A stretch of 64,000 nt of DNA from Anthopleura xanthogrammica. Lineage: Eukaryota > Cnidaria > Anthozoa > Actiniaria > Actiniidae. The DNA is taken from positions 4,624,001 through 4,688,000 of the forward strand of contig OZ025216.1 of the NCBI GenBank assembly GCA_964019055.1, read 5' to 3'. A program made the translations under genes and the position numbers. This document shows, one piece after another, positions 23,617-35,407 of this stretch. The notes under the pieces were generated by a model. That model made no database searches. It saw only the letters and a program-made list of their open reading frames with translations, and was not told the origin of the DNA. Each line of letters starts with the position of its first letter. The first letter of the stretch is position 1.

Positions 23617-24099
23617 TGTTTATCACACGTCCAAAGCTTATTATTGTAATTCTATTCTTTGTGGTGTTAAGACTTATTCCAAATTAATAGCGTTGAAAAC
23701 AGGGAAAAAAATAGGCATTGAAGCAAACAAGAGAGAATACTCATGAACGTCAACGTAAATAACTTTTTGCTTCTACTATACATGCTCCTAGCTAGTGCTA
23801 CCTCAAAAATAAGCTCGATGTTAAACGAGACAATTTGCAACGACGATTTTTCGCGATACGCCGTTGCGCGAAAGGTTAATACCATGTATTAAACATGCAA
23901 GATAAAACTATTTTTAGAGTAACTTCGACTTTAAGCAACACGTTGCGAGTTTTTGATCGTCTTTCTGATCTGAAGTCAAAACCTCGCAACTCAAAATGAC
24001 GAATTTTTCAGATTTTTCGCAGCGTTGCACGAAATATCGTCGTTGCAAATCGACTCGTGTAACATCGCCTTTAGTAATATAAGAAAGAATATGCATTTA

Positions 24100-24290
24100 C
24101 AGCGTTTTAGCTTACCTTGGAGTTCAAAATATATTCATAAAATACATTTTTAGGTAGGTAGGTATTTGAGACAAGTTAAGCTGTTCCTGCAGTTCCTTGA
24201 ATTCTTTGCTGCCTCAGCGGGTTCTTGGAAACTGAAGTCATGTGACATTGTTGCAATCAGCTGTCATGTCTGGGGAAACGGCGGGGAAAA
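24100..24290. repeat. Dispersed repeat, partner of 9470-9660
   Basis: Shares taccttggag, tcttgga, gtca.gtgac and tgtctgg in order with 9470-9660. No coding potential is seen. Confidence 0.5.
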
Positions 24291-25072
24291 AACTCATCAA
24301 ATGAAATATTTACAAATGTAAGAGCGAGTGAAAGAGGAATTGAAGAAAGAGAAAGAGAAACGGTCATTGTTGCCACAATAATCGAATCACGAAATTCCCC
24401 GATTTTTTCCTGTCTAGTGTCGTCTAGAGTATAATTTTCTGTGTTTTCATATTTATCCTAAGTAGCCAGGCGTTCCTTGTGTGTTCCGATACGTCGTGTG
24501 TTCCGTGTTTTGAGCAGACGACAATGATGTAAAACCGTCATACCGGCCAGTACAGCTAAGAGGGAACATACAATCTTACGTACTGTCCGTACTGTGTGAG
24601 CAATAAAATTCCCTGACTTTTGCTCAAAATCTATTTTTTTTCTGACTGAAATTAGAATTCCCTGACTTTTCCCTGACCTAAAAAAAAATTTTTTTTCCTG
24701 ACTTTTCCCCGGCCTGCGTGAGCCTGTCACATCTGGACAACATTTGACTAATAATAGTTTTTTTTCACATGTTCAACTTTTTCATGTTCAGAATTTCACA
24801 TTTTTTCTTCAATAGAAGAGATTGATTTTTTAAGTTGAGGGGTTAGTATGCAAATAATTATTGAAGGGAAAAAGTGTGCAGGTTAAAATTGGAAAATATA
24901 CAAGACTATGCAAAAGGAAGAAAAGTGGTAGGGCTAAAGCCCCCCTCCCCTCCCCCACTGCAGTCCATGTTTAAAAGCAAAACTGAGTAAGCAATAGACT
25001 AGTAAGTTAGACTAGTATATTGACAAACAAGCACACAAAAATATGATGAAACTACAAAACTTATCATTTCAA

Positions 25073-25243
25073 TATATTACAGCGTGGACACTCTAACCAT
25101 GAACACTTGGAGGTTTTTTTTTTTGACAATTTTTCATTACTATCCAATCAGCGCTCTCCGTAAAAACAAAGGAATCTTAGGCGCCATCCGATCTTTAGAC
25201 TATAAGACAGTGTTCATGGTTAGAGTGTCTGCTCTGTAATATA
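25073..25243. mobile_element. Inverted-repeat element family Y (MITE-like)
   Basis: Terminal inverted repeats of about 35 bp around the motifs ctctaaccatgaacact and agtgttcatggttagag, flanked by AT-rich tatattaca / tgtaatata. A related, longer copy lies at 57,836-58,157. No coding capacity. Confidence 0.8.
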
Positions 25244-25599
25244 TGTATCATATAACTTTGTCAATCATTTAAAAAATAAAATTCACATCTGTTGGTCATC
25301 AAAATTATAAAATCATACATCATTTCATTTATAAATCCTATCTTTCCATTCATTGAACATAAAAATAAAAGGTGAGCCTTGTCGGCACATACCTATACTC
25401 CTGCACAAACAAGAGTTATTAAAAATAATCCTAAAAACACTGCACTGGAGGCACTAATGCTGGTGCACCTTAACAGAAATCTTATATAATCCGAGAGAAT
25501 AATTTCTCTGATATTTCATGATACTAGAACACTAATTCAACAAAGACCAAAACCCATGCATCACAGTGAAGTACCATAGATATGGTGTATTACATATAG

Positions 25600-25730
25600 A
25601 CCCCATTCACGTGACGTCAAAGCAGCTCAAGTTGGAGGACAAAAACGAATGAAATTCATCAACAATCTATTGTTTTGTCCTCCAAATTGAGCTGCATTCT
25701 GAGGTGCTGTATTGGGTCTATTTCTGAATC
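25600..25730. mobile_element. Short inverted-repeat element with tagacccc ends
   Basis: Ends are atagaccccattcac and the complement tgggtctat; inner arms are gcagctcaagttggaggaca and tgtcctccaaattgagctgc. A fragment of the same family (tagaccccttgcagcacctc..ttggaggacaaaac) lies at 52,656-52,712 in a KIFBP intron. Confidence 0.7.
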
Positions 25731-25799
25731 TACTAGGTATTGTCTGTATCTATAAACTAATGTTGTGTAGTACATTTTGCTGAGCCAGCTTGATGGTCA

Positions 25800-27894
25800 T
25801 CAGTGAGTAGGATATCCTTGAGTCCCTGGTGGATATGGAGGAGCTGGACCACTTGGGTAACCTGAGCCTGGGCCTGGGTACTGTTGAGGTGGTGCACTTG
25901 GGTAACCTCCTGGACCTGGGTACTGTTGAGGTGGTGCACCTGGGTAACCTCCTGGGCCTGGGTACTGTTGAGGTGGTGCACTTGGATATCCTCCAGGGCA
26001 TCCTCCAGCTGGAGGTGGGTGTGTCCCTGTAGGGTATCCCCCTGGGTATCCTCCCTGAGGGGGTGGAGCAGGTCCAGCTGGGTAACCTCCTGGGTACCCC
26101 CCAGCTGGTGAACCTCCTGGGTACCCCCCAGCTGGTGGTGGATGAGAACCTGTGGGGTAACCGCCTGGGTAACCTCCAGCAGGATACCCTCCACCCGATG
26201 GTGAAGGATAGGATCCTGGCTGTGGATAGCCTGGAGTAGGTGCTGGGTATCCACCTCCATGACCATGCTCAGCAGAGTAGATCTGACCATATGGACTGAA
26301 CTGTTAAAAAAATGTTCACGCAATTAAGAGAATCAGTGTTATTACACCGATTTAATGACCATCACAGCCCCAGACATCAGGGTTTTTTGGCTTCCATCAA
26401 TCAAAAAAAATAATAAATACTAACTAACGCTGCAGACTGTTAGAAATTTGATTGACATTATTTGTTTATTTTTATTACTGGGTCCGCAGTAATAGTCCAC
26501 TTCTGAGATATGCTTCGCTTGTCACGCACAAAGGTTTTCAATGTGAGGCTCTGCTGATGGCTCAGTGATTGGTGACAGGAGAAAAGAATTAATATATCTT
26601 GGAAGTGGGTTATTGGCATTCGTTGTTGCAGTGTCCCTGCCTCGTAATTATTTTTGTGTCGTGTTATAATCTGTATTTAGGTTTCCCCCCCCTTTTTTGT
26701 CTGTACTAGTGGGCAAAGCTGATAAAATAAATAAATAAAATAAAAATAATATTTTATTATAATTATTATTATACATACCAGCAGTTTGACCTCAAAGAAT
26801 GCCTGGTGATTTTTGGGTGTACTTGCAGGAGGCGTCACTGTCCCATCTTGATTAACACCTATGTGTTGCCCTGGAAACATACAGAACTCCAAGGAAACAA
26901 AGTGGTCAGGTGTCTCATGGACGTAAAAATGGCAACAGTTGTCAAACATCTGAATATTAAAAAAAAAAAAGTTTAAAGAAAATTTTGATTTATAATTAAT
27001 TCTTACTAAAAAGTTAAGACATATTAATTGAAAGAAAGAAGAAATGAAAAAGCAAAAGGGAGAGTGAAGAAAGGTTCAGAGGAAGGAAAAAAGGATGAAA
27101 TAAAGGAATAAAGAGTCCCGGGTGGGAGGGTGGGGGGAGGGGGAGGGAACTCTGATGTAAAAGGGGCAGAGATGCTTGTCATACCTTTAGGGGTAATTTT
27201 CATTATTTGGTACCTTTAAGGGTGTTCAAACAAAGAACTAATTAAAACGCTGTGAAATTAGCATCATTTAATTTGGTACCATCTAGGAGGGTTGTCCAAT
27301 AAACACAACCTGTGTCAACTCGTCATGTGTCTAGTCAGGTTGCAATTGTGTGTATTGGGCAACCCTCCCATTTAGGGGTGAAACTTGCGATTTTTTATGA
27401 CTATGAGAAAGAGGCTGATTTTGGTAGGGGTCAGTTTCTAAATTTCAAACCTGCCCAGCTTCTACATAATTATGGGAGTCCTGGGAAAAAGTGGAAGGAA
27501 GTTAGAAAGAAACAATGAAAACAAAACGAAAGAGATCAAGTTAGTGGTGGTGTGTAAATTAAGAAAGAAAGGAATGAAGAATAGAGTAGAATGAAAGAAG
27601 AGAAAAAGAAAAAAAAGAATGGAAGAATGAAAAGGGAGTGACAGGGAGTGATAAGATGAGGGAGAGATCAAGACGTAAATATAGCATGCAGGTATAATTC
27701 ACTCATAATACAATGGTAAATGGGATAGTACCTTTCCAACCAATCTACCTCCCTCAATACCAAGGAAGTATTGAGGATTTGCAACACTTCTCAAAGCAGC
27801 CACATTGCCACCAATTTGGATGGCTGAAAACTGAGCTAAAATACAAAAATATATGGTGAAATTATTACTAATATATATATATATGAAAGAAATA

Positions 27895-27932
<38 letters not shown>

Positions 27933-30900
27933 TATGTATATATAATATATATATATATATAATATATATATATATATAATACATAATATATATTTTATAT
28001 ATATGACGTTTCTGCAATCGAGTGTATATATATTATTTCTTTCATATATATATATATATTATTTCTTTCATATATATTATATATATATATATGAAAGAAA
28101 TATATATGAAAGAAATAATATATATATATATATGAAAGAAATAATATATATACACTCGATTGCAGAAACGTTGTAGTATACATTTATGCATATATACAAA
28201 TACCTAATGAGATGTAAAAATGGAAAAAGTCCTAAAATATGATTGTGTATATGTTGAAAGTTACCAAAAAGACTTCTGTCTCGCTTTGATGGAAGACACG
28301 TCAAATACTTAATAATATCTAATAGCGCTCTAATAGCGCTCAAATCATATTTTTCATGTTCGTTATTGATATAACATCTTGAAAAAAATTATTTAGTGAG
28401 ATATGCATCAATGGATACAGAGTTATTAAATTTTTTCATGTTTTTACATCTCATTAGATATTTGTATATATGTATAAATGTATACTACAACGTTTCTGCA
28501 ATCGAGTGTGTATGAAAGAAATAATACATATATATATATGAAAGAAATAATATATACACTCGATTGCAGAAACGTTGTAGAATACATTAAATTTTATACA
28601 TATATACAAATACCTAATGAGATGCAAAAATGGAAAAAGTCCTAAAATATGATCGTGTATATGTTGAAAGTTACCAAAAACCCTTTTATGCCTTGCTTTG
28701 ATGCAGGACATGTCAAATACATAAGGTTTTAAAGTATCAGATATTAATAAATTATATTTATTTATATATTTTCCCTTTTTAGGCCTAAGAACTCTCTAAT
28801 ATATACCTAATAATATCTAATAGCGTTCAAATCATATTTTTCATGTTCTTTATTGATAAAACTTCTTAAAAAATATTATTTCGTGAGATATGCATCAATG
28901 GATACAGAGTTATAAATTTTTTTCGTGTTTTTGCATCTAATTAGGTATTTGTATATATGTATAAATTCGAGTGTATATATGAAAGAAATAATATATATAT
29001 ATATATATATGAAAGAAATTTTTTAGAATCTTAAGGAAAAAAATCATATATTATTATGCCCTTGCATGATTGGCTGGACTCGAACCCATGACTTCAGTAT
29101 TCTAGTCCAACCTGTTAACCACTGTACTACACCACAAGGACCGACTGAAAGAAATAATCTTCTTTTCATAGATCTAGAAAAGGTTTATAGAACTATTTAG
29201 CACCAACCTTCAGTTGCTGGGCCTGGTGATGGCAAAAGGCGGAGCTGATTAACATTAACCCATCCTTTGTCTCCATCATCATAAAATATATGATAACGCA
29301 CTTCATAAGGGTTGTTTTTATCCACACTCATGACCGTACCAAGGTACCACTTTGGTTTTCCTTGCCAGGCAGCAATTACACGACTTCCTCTAGCAACCAG
29401 TCCTGGGTTTGGGGTGGTATCAAGGACTATGGCTGTCACATCACTTGGTGAATGTGAGATTCTATCTCCATCATTGAATAAAATGTGAATTTTTGAGTCC
29501 ACTCTTTCAACCTTCCCCTTGAAGTAATCTCCACTGGTCCAACGACCCCACACTGTTGTTCCAACTGCAATATGAATGGATAATAAATAAATGAAGCGAT
29601 GTTTGCGTTAACATCACCTATTTATATTAACGTGCTATCCAGAGATCTATTGGCTGCTGAAACAAAGAGATATTTTGTTTTATGGTTGGCAAATTTAAAT
29701 AAGAAAAGATTCTGGACGTCAATGACAGTTTGTGAACAGAACACAACGATGACAGTTTGTAAAATTGACGACTCTTAAAACTCCAGTGTATCAAGGAGTT
29801 TGGTGCATGTGCGAACCGACTAATCACAGTGTGCTTCAATGCATAGCCGTTGCAGCCTACCATTACAAAATGACTAAAATAATCGCATCTCAATGATGAA
29901 TAAGGAGTAAAAAATAGATATGTTCTTTGCCGTCTTGTGTTGTTACTTGTTGCTTTCAGCTGCAACAACCTTTTTTGAAATAGGTATATATATACACTGC
30001 ACTCACCTTCATTCACTCTCATGGGTAGAAGCCTGACTTGATCAAAGGTGACCCATCCTTGGTCCCCATCATCGTACGTAACAAAATAACGGGGGGCATA
30101 GAAATTTGTGGGGTCAATCTGGGTTATCTTTCCCTTATAAAACTGATTACGTCCAGAAAATGCAGCTATTACATTGGAACCAACTGGCACATGAGCAGGA
30201 TTAGGCACCATGTCGACTATCACACTACTGGCGTCATTCATGTTGTGTGATATGCTGTCACCATCGTCAAAAGTTACATGGACCTTTCCTCCACTTGTGC
30301 TGGTGACACGCCCATGGAAGTACTGGTTGTCGGTCCAGCGACCCCACACAATGCAATCAACTGTTAAATAGACATGCAAAGAAAATTGGTATTGCAGCTA
30401 GGGCCCTACTGAAAATTGCCTTGGCGAGTAGGCTCCCTAGTAAAATATTATTATTATTATTATTATTATAATTATAGGAATCCTGCCTGAATTAATGAAA
30501 TTTTGGACCCGAGATCAAACTTTTGGGGAGGTGGCCACACCCTCTTGCCCCCCAGAGTGAACTTCGGGTCATTTCATATGGGGATACTCCGCCTGGGCTC
30601 TCAACCCCTTACCCTTTTATATACCAAATTTCATCAAAAAGGTACCCCTTTTATATGCCTTTAAAGAAAAGCTACCCCTTTTTATACAAAAACTCACAAA
30701 TTCCCACCCTTTTTCTATACCTGCAGCCTGAAAAAGGTACCCCTTTCGGGCTGAGCATCCCTGTATAGTCAATTATAGGGAGTAACCCCCAGGGCTCTTG
30801 CCCCCGCACTACACCACTGCTTCCTGTTTATGTTCCTGCCTTCTTCCTGGCTAATTTCTGTCCCTCTAAATAAAAAGGCTGAATATATAAGAGACAATTT

Positions 30901-33217
30901 CTGGAACTACACACAATTCTAGTGAAGCAAGCGACCTTACCACTTTCTCGTCGTGAGGGTACAGGCCTGACCTCATTCAGGTTACACCAGATTTGATCTC
31001 CGTCATCAAACCGTACAAAGTACCTGGGGGACTGAGGATTCATGTAGTCCACTTGTGTTACTTTTCCAAGGAAAAATTTATTTCCATCTGGCCAAAATCC
31101 TACCACTCTAGTGCCGACCTGAATGGTTCCTGGCCTGGGGTTGACATCATAGATTACAGCACTGATGTCACTTGGGTCATGTTGAGTTTTGTCACCATCG
31201 TCAAACTGGACGTCTATTTTACCCCCAACATTGGTTACTGTGCCACGGTAGTAAAGGTTGTTTGTCCAGCGGCCAAGAACACGGCTGTTCAGTGCTATGG
31301 TAGGAGCTTCCAAAGCTGTATAGATGTAATAAATCAATTACTTATAGATACCAGTAATAACAGAACTTTCTTTTTTTTTTCCAAAGTAATAACAAAACTT
31401 TATCTTTAGCTTGGGTGTAATGTTTTCCAATTTCAGAATGTGTCATTCCCTTCAAATAATATTCTTTGTATACTGTTCTTGACTGACTAGCCTTGTGTTC
31501 ACATGGAAACAAAGAAGCATTTTTACATGTATGAGAGGCTAGTCAGTACAGAACAACAGTTATTAAAATTGGTCGCCATATTTCGATTTGGTGTATTGGC
31601 CTGCACATGGTCTAAAATTGGAATTAAACATTATACCCAAGCTAAAGAGGTCTACAGTGCAAGAATTAGCTTTTATAATTTAATCATTGGTAAATGAATG
31701 AATGAGTCGGTAATTATGTCACATACATGATGCAGAAACTTCTGGGAGCATGCGCATTTGATTGACATCTGCTGAATCCTTGTCTCCATCGTCAAACTGA
31801 ATGTCACATCTCGGGCATTTTGGATTGGCCCGATCAACTTTGATGATACGTCCAGGATAGTACTTGGCACTACCCCGAAACTGAGCAATCACCCGAGAAC
31901 CAACTTGAACAACTTCAGGGTCTGGGTTAACATCAGCAACAACAGCAGTTTGATCATGAGCATCATGAGAAACTTGATCACCATCATTAAACTTGATATG
32001 GACTTGCATATCAACGTTGGATATTGTCCCTCTGTGGTATGTCCCATCAGTCCAACGTCCCCAGACTGGAGTCCTTGGGCCAAGACATCCAGCTAAAGAG
32101 GAAAAAAATATTTCCATAGTCATTGGCAAGGGTGGCAAAGGGCAGATGGCTAGCAAGTCCCCCACTCTTAAAATACAATTTGCACATTCAATGCAAAAAC
32201 TACAAAAACGTTAAGAAATCCACCTTGATAACAGGGTGACTTGATCATGACATGGTAATAAGTCAGCAAAAACCAACAAATAAAAACCTTAAAATTTTAT
32301 TGATACCTCAAAAATGCCTCTGGGCTAATCAAAGTCAGGGCACAGCTAACTCACAGATTGAATTCGAATTTAACATGTTAGGTTCGTGGAGTGAGGAAAA
32401 CTAGAGAACCTAGAGAAAAACCCTTGAATCAAGCTAAGGGAGAGACCTGACAAACTGAAACCGACTAACTCTACTGACATGAAAAGCACCGAGTCCAGAA
32501 TCAAACCCCCAACCATAGAGGTGAGAAGCAGGTATAGTACGTACTAGCTACCACTAGGACATCCTTGATTGCTAGCAATCCTGGAACATGTGTATATAAT
32601 GATATACTTACCATAGTAGCCTACTGATCCATTACTGTGTACGTGCCCTCCCTCTTCCAGAGTAAGGGTTTTGCCAGATATCTTTGACTTGAGTTGAACA
32701 ACTGATCCATTGCGAAAGCAGTCCTGAATAAGAAAACAATCTTAGAATATGCATGCACACTGTCATCTTCAGATTTGATGGCCTCTGCATAGGCGGCGGG
32801 CTAGGTTGGTCAGGGGGTGCTAGAGCACCCTCACTTGAGACTTTGGGAGGCTGAGCCGCCACCCCCCACTTTTTTAGGATAATTATGAATCTCCCAAATC
32901 GAAATTTACCTTTTTTTTATTTGCTTCTGTGATTTTGAGTGTTTTTTTTTCTTTGCTTCTGTGACTTTTTAAATTTTTTTTCCCGTTCTTGGCAAATTTG
33001 GTGATTACAGCCCCTCCCAGTTTTTATTTCCTTCCGCCGCCTATGCTCTGATCTATTTGTGACAGGTGTCTTCTAATCTAGACATAACAAATTCCCTCAA
33101 GACTAAGTGCATGTGTCTACTAATAATAAAATAACGAAAATAAGATAAATTAATTAAGAGTTTGACAATTAAATAAATTGCTTTACTCACAAGTGTAGGG
33201 CTTCCAAGGCTAGCCAT
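25800..33217 (-). CDS. Tudor-cassette / split beta-trefoil protein, 788 aa, nine exons
   Basis: Exons, 5' to 3' of the gene: 33191-33217, 32612-32723, 31727-32092, 30941-31315, 30007-30360, 29208-29564, 27732-27835, 26779-26949, 25800-26300. They sum to 2,367 nt, with phases 0-1-1-1-1-1-0-0 at the junctions and no internal stop. Layout matches the 739-aa paralogue: MASLGSPTL start, trefoil-like repeat at 10-46, four Tudor-like pairs at 47-168, 169-293, 294-411 and 412-530, trefoil-like repeats at 531-565 and 566-622, and a GGYP tail at 623-788. Every Tudor half has its acidic strand (FNDGD, FDDGD or YDDGD). The tail is 49 residues longer than in the paralogue and ends with three repeats of [14 protein letters not shown] type. 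The last exon's true frame lacks an internal Met, so it is easily missed. Known function: none that I recognise. The Tudor pairs resemble the DUF4537 type; this is unverified. Confidence 0.88.
27868..29035. repeat. AT-dinucleotide block with interleaved inverted and direct repeats
   Basis: Long (AT)n tracts with the spacer gaaagaaata recur between 27,868 and 29,020. The motif ttctgcaatcgagtgtata appears in alternating orientations at about 28,010, 28,150, 28,490, 28,550 and partly 28,968. A 75-bp block (aaatacctaatgagatg, then aaaaagtcctaaaatatgat) is directly repeated at 28,198 and 28,608. The block lies in intron 6 of the 788-codon gene. It looks like several nested copies of one palindromic element; no coding potential is seen. 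Confidence 0.8.
29060..29142 (-). ncRNA. tRNA-like sequence, probably a SINE head or decayed tRNA
   Basis: On the minus strand a perfect polymerase III B box (ggttcgagtcc, 29,076-29,086) follows an A-box-like tggtgtagtacag (29,122-29,134). The spacing fits a tRNA with a Ser-AGA-like anticodon loop, but the anticodon stem has mismatches and the acceptor pairing is weak. A functional tRNA gene is unlikely. Confidence 0.55.
30510..30800. repeat. Dispersed repeat with tacccctttt motifs
   Basis: Repeated short blocks (ggtaccccttttata, gctacccctttttata, aaaggtacccctttcgg) in intron 4 of the 788-codon gene, preceded by a (tta)n tract at 30,450-30,474. It is a low-copy dispersed repeat by appearance; no exon is seen. 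Confidence 0.5.
31405..31647. mobile_element. Inverted-repeat element family Z in intron 3
   Basis: Ends are tagcttgggtgtaatg and cattatacccaagcta, true complements. The inner arms share ttttccaatttcaga / tctaaaattggaa with the other family Z copies. No coding capacity. Confidence 0.82.
32285..32570 (-). mobile_element. tRNA-derived SINE in intron 2 of the 788-codon gene
   Basis: Read on the minus strand: an A-box-like tagtggtagctagta, a B-box-like ggtttgattctgg, a body (ggtttttctctaggttctct), then a tail unit (ctgtgagttagc, then ccctgactttgat) and a tcaataaaa end. Body motifs recur at 39,145-39,330 and 51,380-51,530; the tail unit recurs at 14,957-15,235 and 47,600-47,700. Confidence 0.65.
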
Positions 33218-35407
33218 AACAGAAGATATGATTGATGGCTTCAAGTTATTTATTCTTTTTTGAAAAATTGATGAAACAAATCTGAGAAAAATGCAAAAGG
33301 CAAAATAAGCAATGTCTTTGTTGTGGTTTCATTGAGAAATGCAGATTTTCTTTGCTGATTCTTGGATTTTTTCTGTGGATTGGTGGTTTTTAAGCACCCC
33401 TCCCCTTCCTCCTCCCCCTCCCCCTCCCCCCAACACACACACACAGAACACACCCCCCTCATTGCTATGAAAAATTAAACTGGAAAATCAGGATCAACAG
33501 GAAAATCAAGATTAAACTATACCAGGGCTTCAAGTGTCCCTATATTTCCTATATTTTATTTTCTAAGTTCCCTTATGTTCCCCTATATAGTTCTCAAATG
33601 TCCTATAATTCCTATAATTCAGAAAAGAAAAGGAAAAAATTATTATCAAGCTCATAAACTTCGGTACCGGTGGAAGGGAAATAAAAATTTACTTACTGTA
33701 ACAAATATAGGAAATATAGGGACACTTAAAGCCCTGTTATACATTTAGTATTTTTCCTGGAAGAGAATATCACGGCAAGCAGCATCTTTTGTAATTAATT
33801 TCCTGTTAGATCTAGACTCAGGTGAGAGTTGTTAATGATCAAACCAAATCAAATCCCGAGATTAAAACCAGAAAAGGAGATAATTTTCTCACATTTTCAT
33901 TGTAATCTAACTGATAATTAAGAGTTCTGAAGGTGATTCTTTAATATTTGGTATGTCCTTCGAGATTAGGAATTATACTCGGAAATTATTTAAACTCCTT
34001 GTCATTAGTCATTTCTTGGAATTCGCATATGTAATTATGGTTCAATAAAACACAGCAAATACTGTTAATATATCAATTTTTTGAATTGGAAAATAAAGTC
34101 TTACACAACTGCAATAAGTTTTGATTGCAATTCTGATCTGTAAGCATTTTTATAAGTTACAAGACTTGAAAAATATATATGCAGGCGGTACCTAATTATA
34201 AGCAGTCGTGTACTACGTAGTATCCTAGATCGTAACAGCTGAAAGTTGAAACAACCATAATTTCTAGGCTGCTGGTACAGTGATGAGGATAACTTCGATC
34301 AAAAATGAGAATTACAGCTTCTCCAGAAAAGTCTATGTAAATTCTACGATATGGAAGATTACTCACCTTCTTAGCGAGGGACTCCAAGGCAGGTACAGCT
34401 CAAGGTGGTACAAGTGAAAGCCTCGGCAGGATCTAAGAGTATCACGTGACCTTGTCTTGATCGGTCTGTAAATAAAGTGCCTCCACAGGGGAGGGGATGG
34501 TCTTGGGAACGTCTGACGCTAAGAGGGTCCTGAAAGGGGGGGGGGGGGGGAATCCTAATCCCATTTCCCAGCTCAAAATTTTGCGAAATCCAAGTCCCAG
34601 TCATGCAAAATCCCAGTTCGAATTATAGAGTTAGTGAGTTAGTGTTAGGGATTTTGTCCATTTTCCAAGCCCAAACGGTATTAAATACATACATTTCTTT
34701 GTAAAGGCAGCCAACTTCGGTCGCCCATATCTTCGGCGCTATTCAATAAAACCACTTCAACCTTTCCAATTTTATTAACTTTGGTATGCTCTTTTCAAAT
34801 ATTAATTTATAAATTTGTCTAAAAATGAACCAACATATTGCATTGTTGTCGAAATACTACAAAGACTGGCATTTTGCTTTATAACACTTGCAATTTGGTC
34901 CCGGTCTTTTGTACCATGAATCTATTCTTCCTGGAAATGGTCTTCCTGCGCTTCTACCATCAGTACCATTCAGCGGCGTAGCGAGGAGGGGGAGCGAAAA
35001 TTTTCAGATCGAGCCTTTTCTTCTTTGATGTATGATGTCAATGCGCCACTGGCGTAGGGAGAGTCTTAGGGTAAGTCCTCTTATTTTTGCACTAAGGAAA
35101 TAGCTGCCCTCAAGTCTTACGTCATATGCATAAACTGGTTCTATCTAGTTTGATCTTTTACAAACCGGTTATGTGTAATAAGCCCTTACCTAAGCCCTTA
35201 TTGATGTACAAGCTGCTGGGTTGCTAGTGAATCACTAGCGAGTAAAGGCCTACTCCCTACTCAAGACTAAGCCGAAGTCTCCTATTCTTCCCTCTTGCAC
35301 TCCGCGTTTGGCCAATACTAGCCAGATAACCATCTGTCCGGAGGGAAAGCATTTCTCCCCCACTTTCCTCCCGTAACAATATTGTTCGCCTGCCGCATAC
35401 CCTAGCC
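33218..35407. other. Intergenic: upstream of the 788-codon gene
   Basis: No coding exon is certain. A possible 5' non-coding exon of the 788-codon gene ends at about 34,366, where the minus strand reads gctaagaag followed by a good donor, gtgagtaat. A block at 34,906-34,972 (ttttgtaccatgaatctatt, then cttcctgg...) is a second copy of 35,448-35,515. Pyrimidine- and C-rich tracts (33,395-33,432, 34,541-34,552) are simple sequence. Confidence 0.45.

Larger units (their letters stand above)
22266..25799. other. Intergenic region between the two intact paralogues
   Basis: Contains the upstream region of the 739-codon gene and the 3' flank of the 788-codon gene. The first 75 bases upstream of the start codon match the corresponding region of the decayed copy (gactcttttact..., atgtgtcac). 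Several inverted-repeat elements are annotated separately. No host exon is seen. Confidence 0.6.

Noticed and set aside
25750..26323. His/Gln/Leu-rich and Thr/Pro-rich minus-strand frames, and plus-strand frames, over the GYP tail
   Set aside because: They are shadows of the real GGYP-encoding frame, which is fixed by the phase of the preceding exon and by homology with the paralogue.
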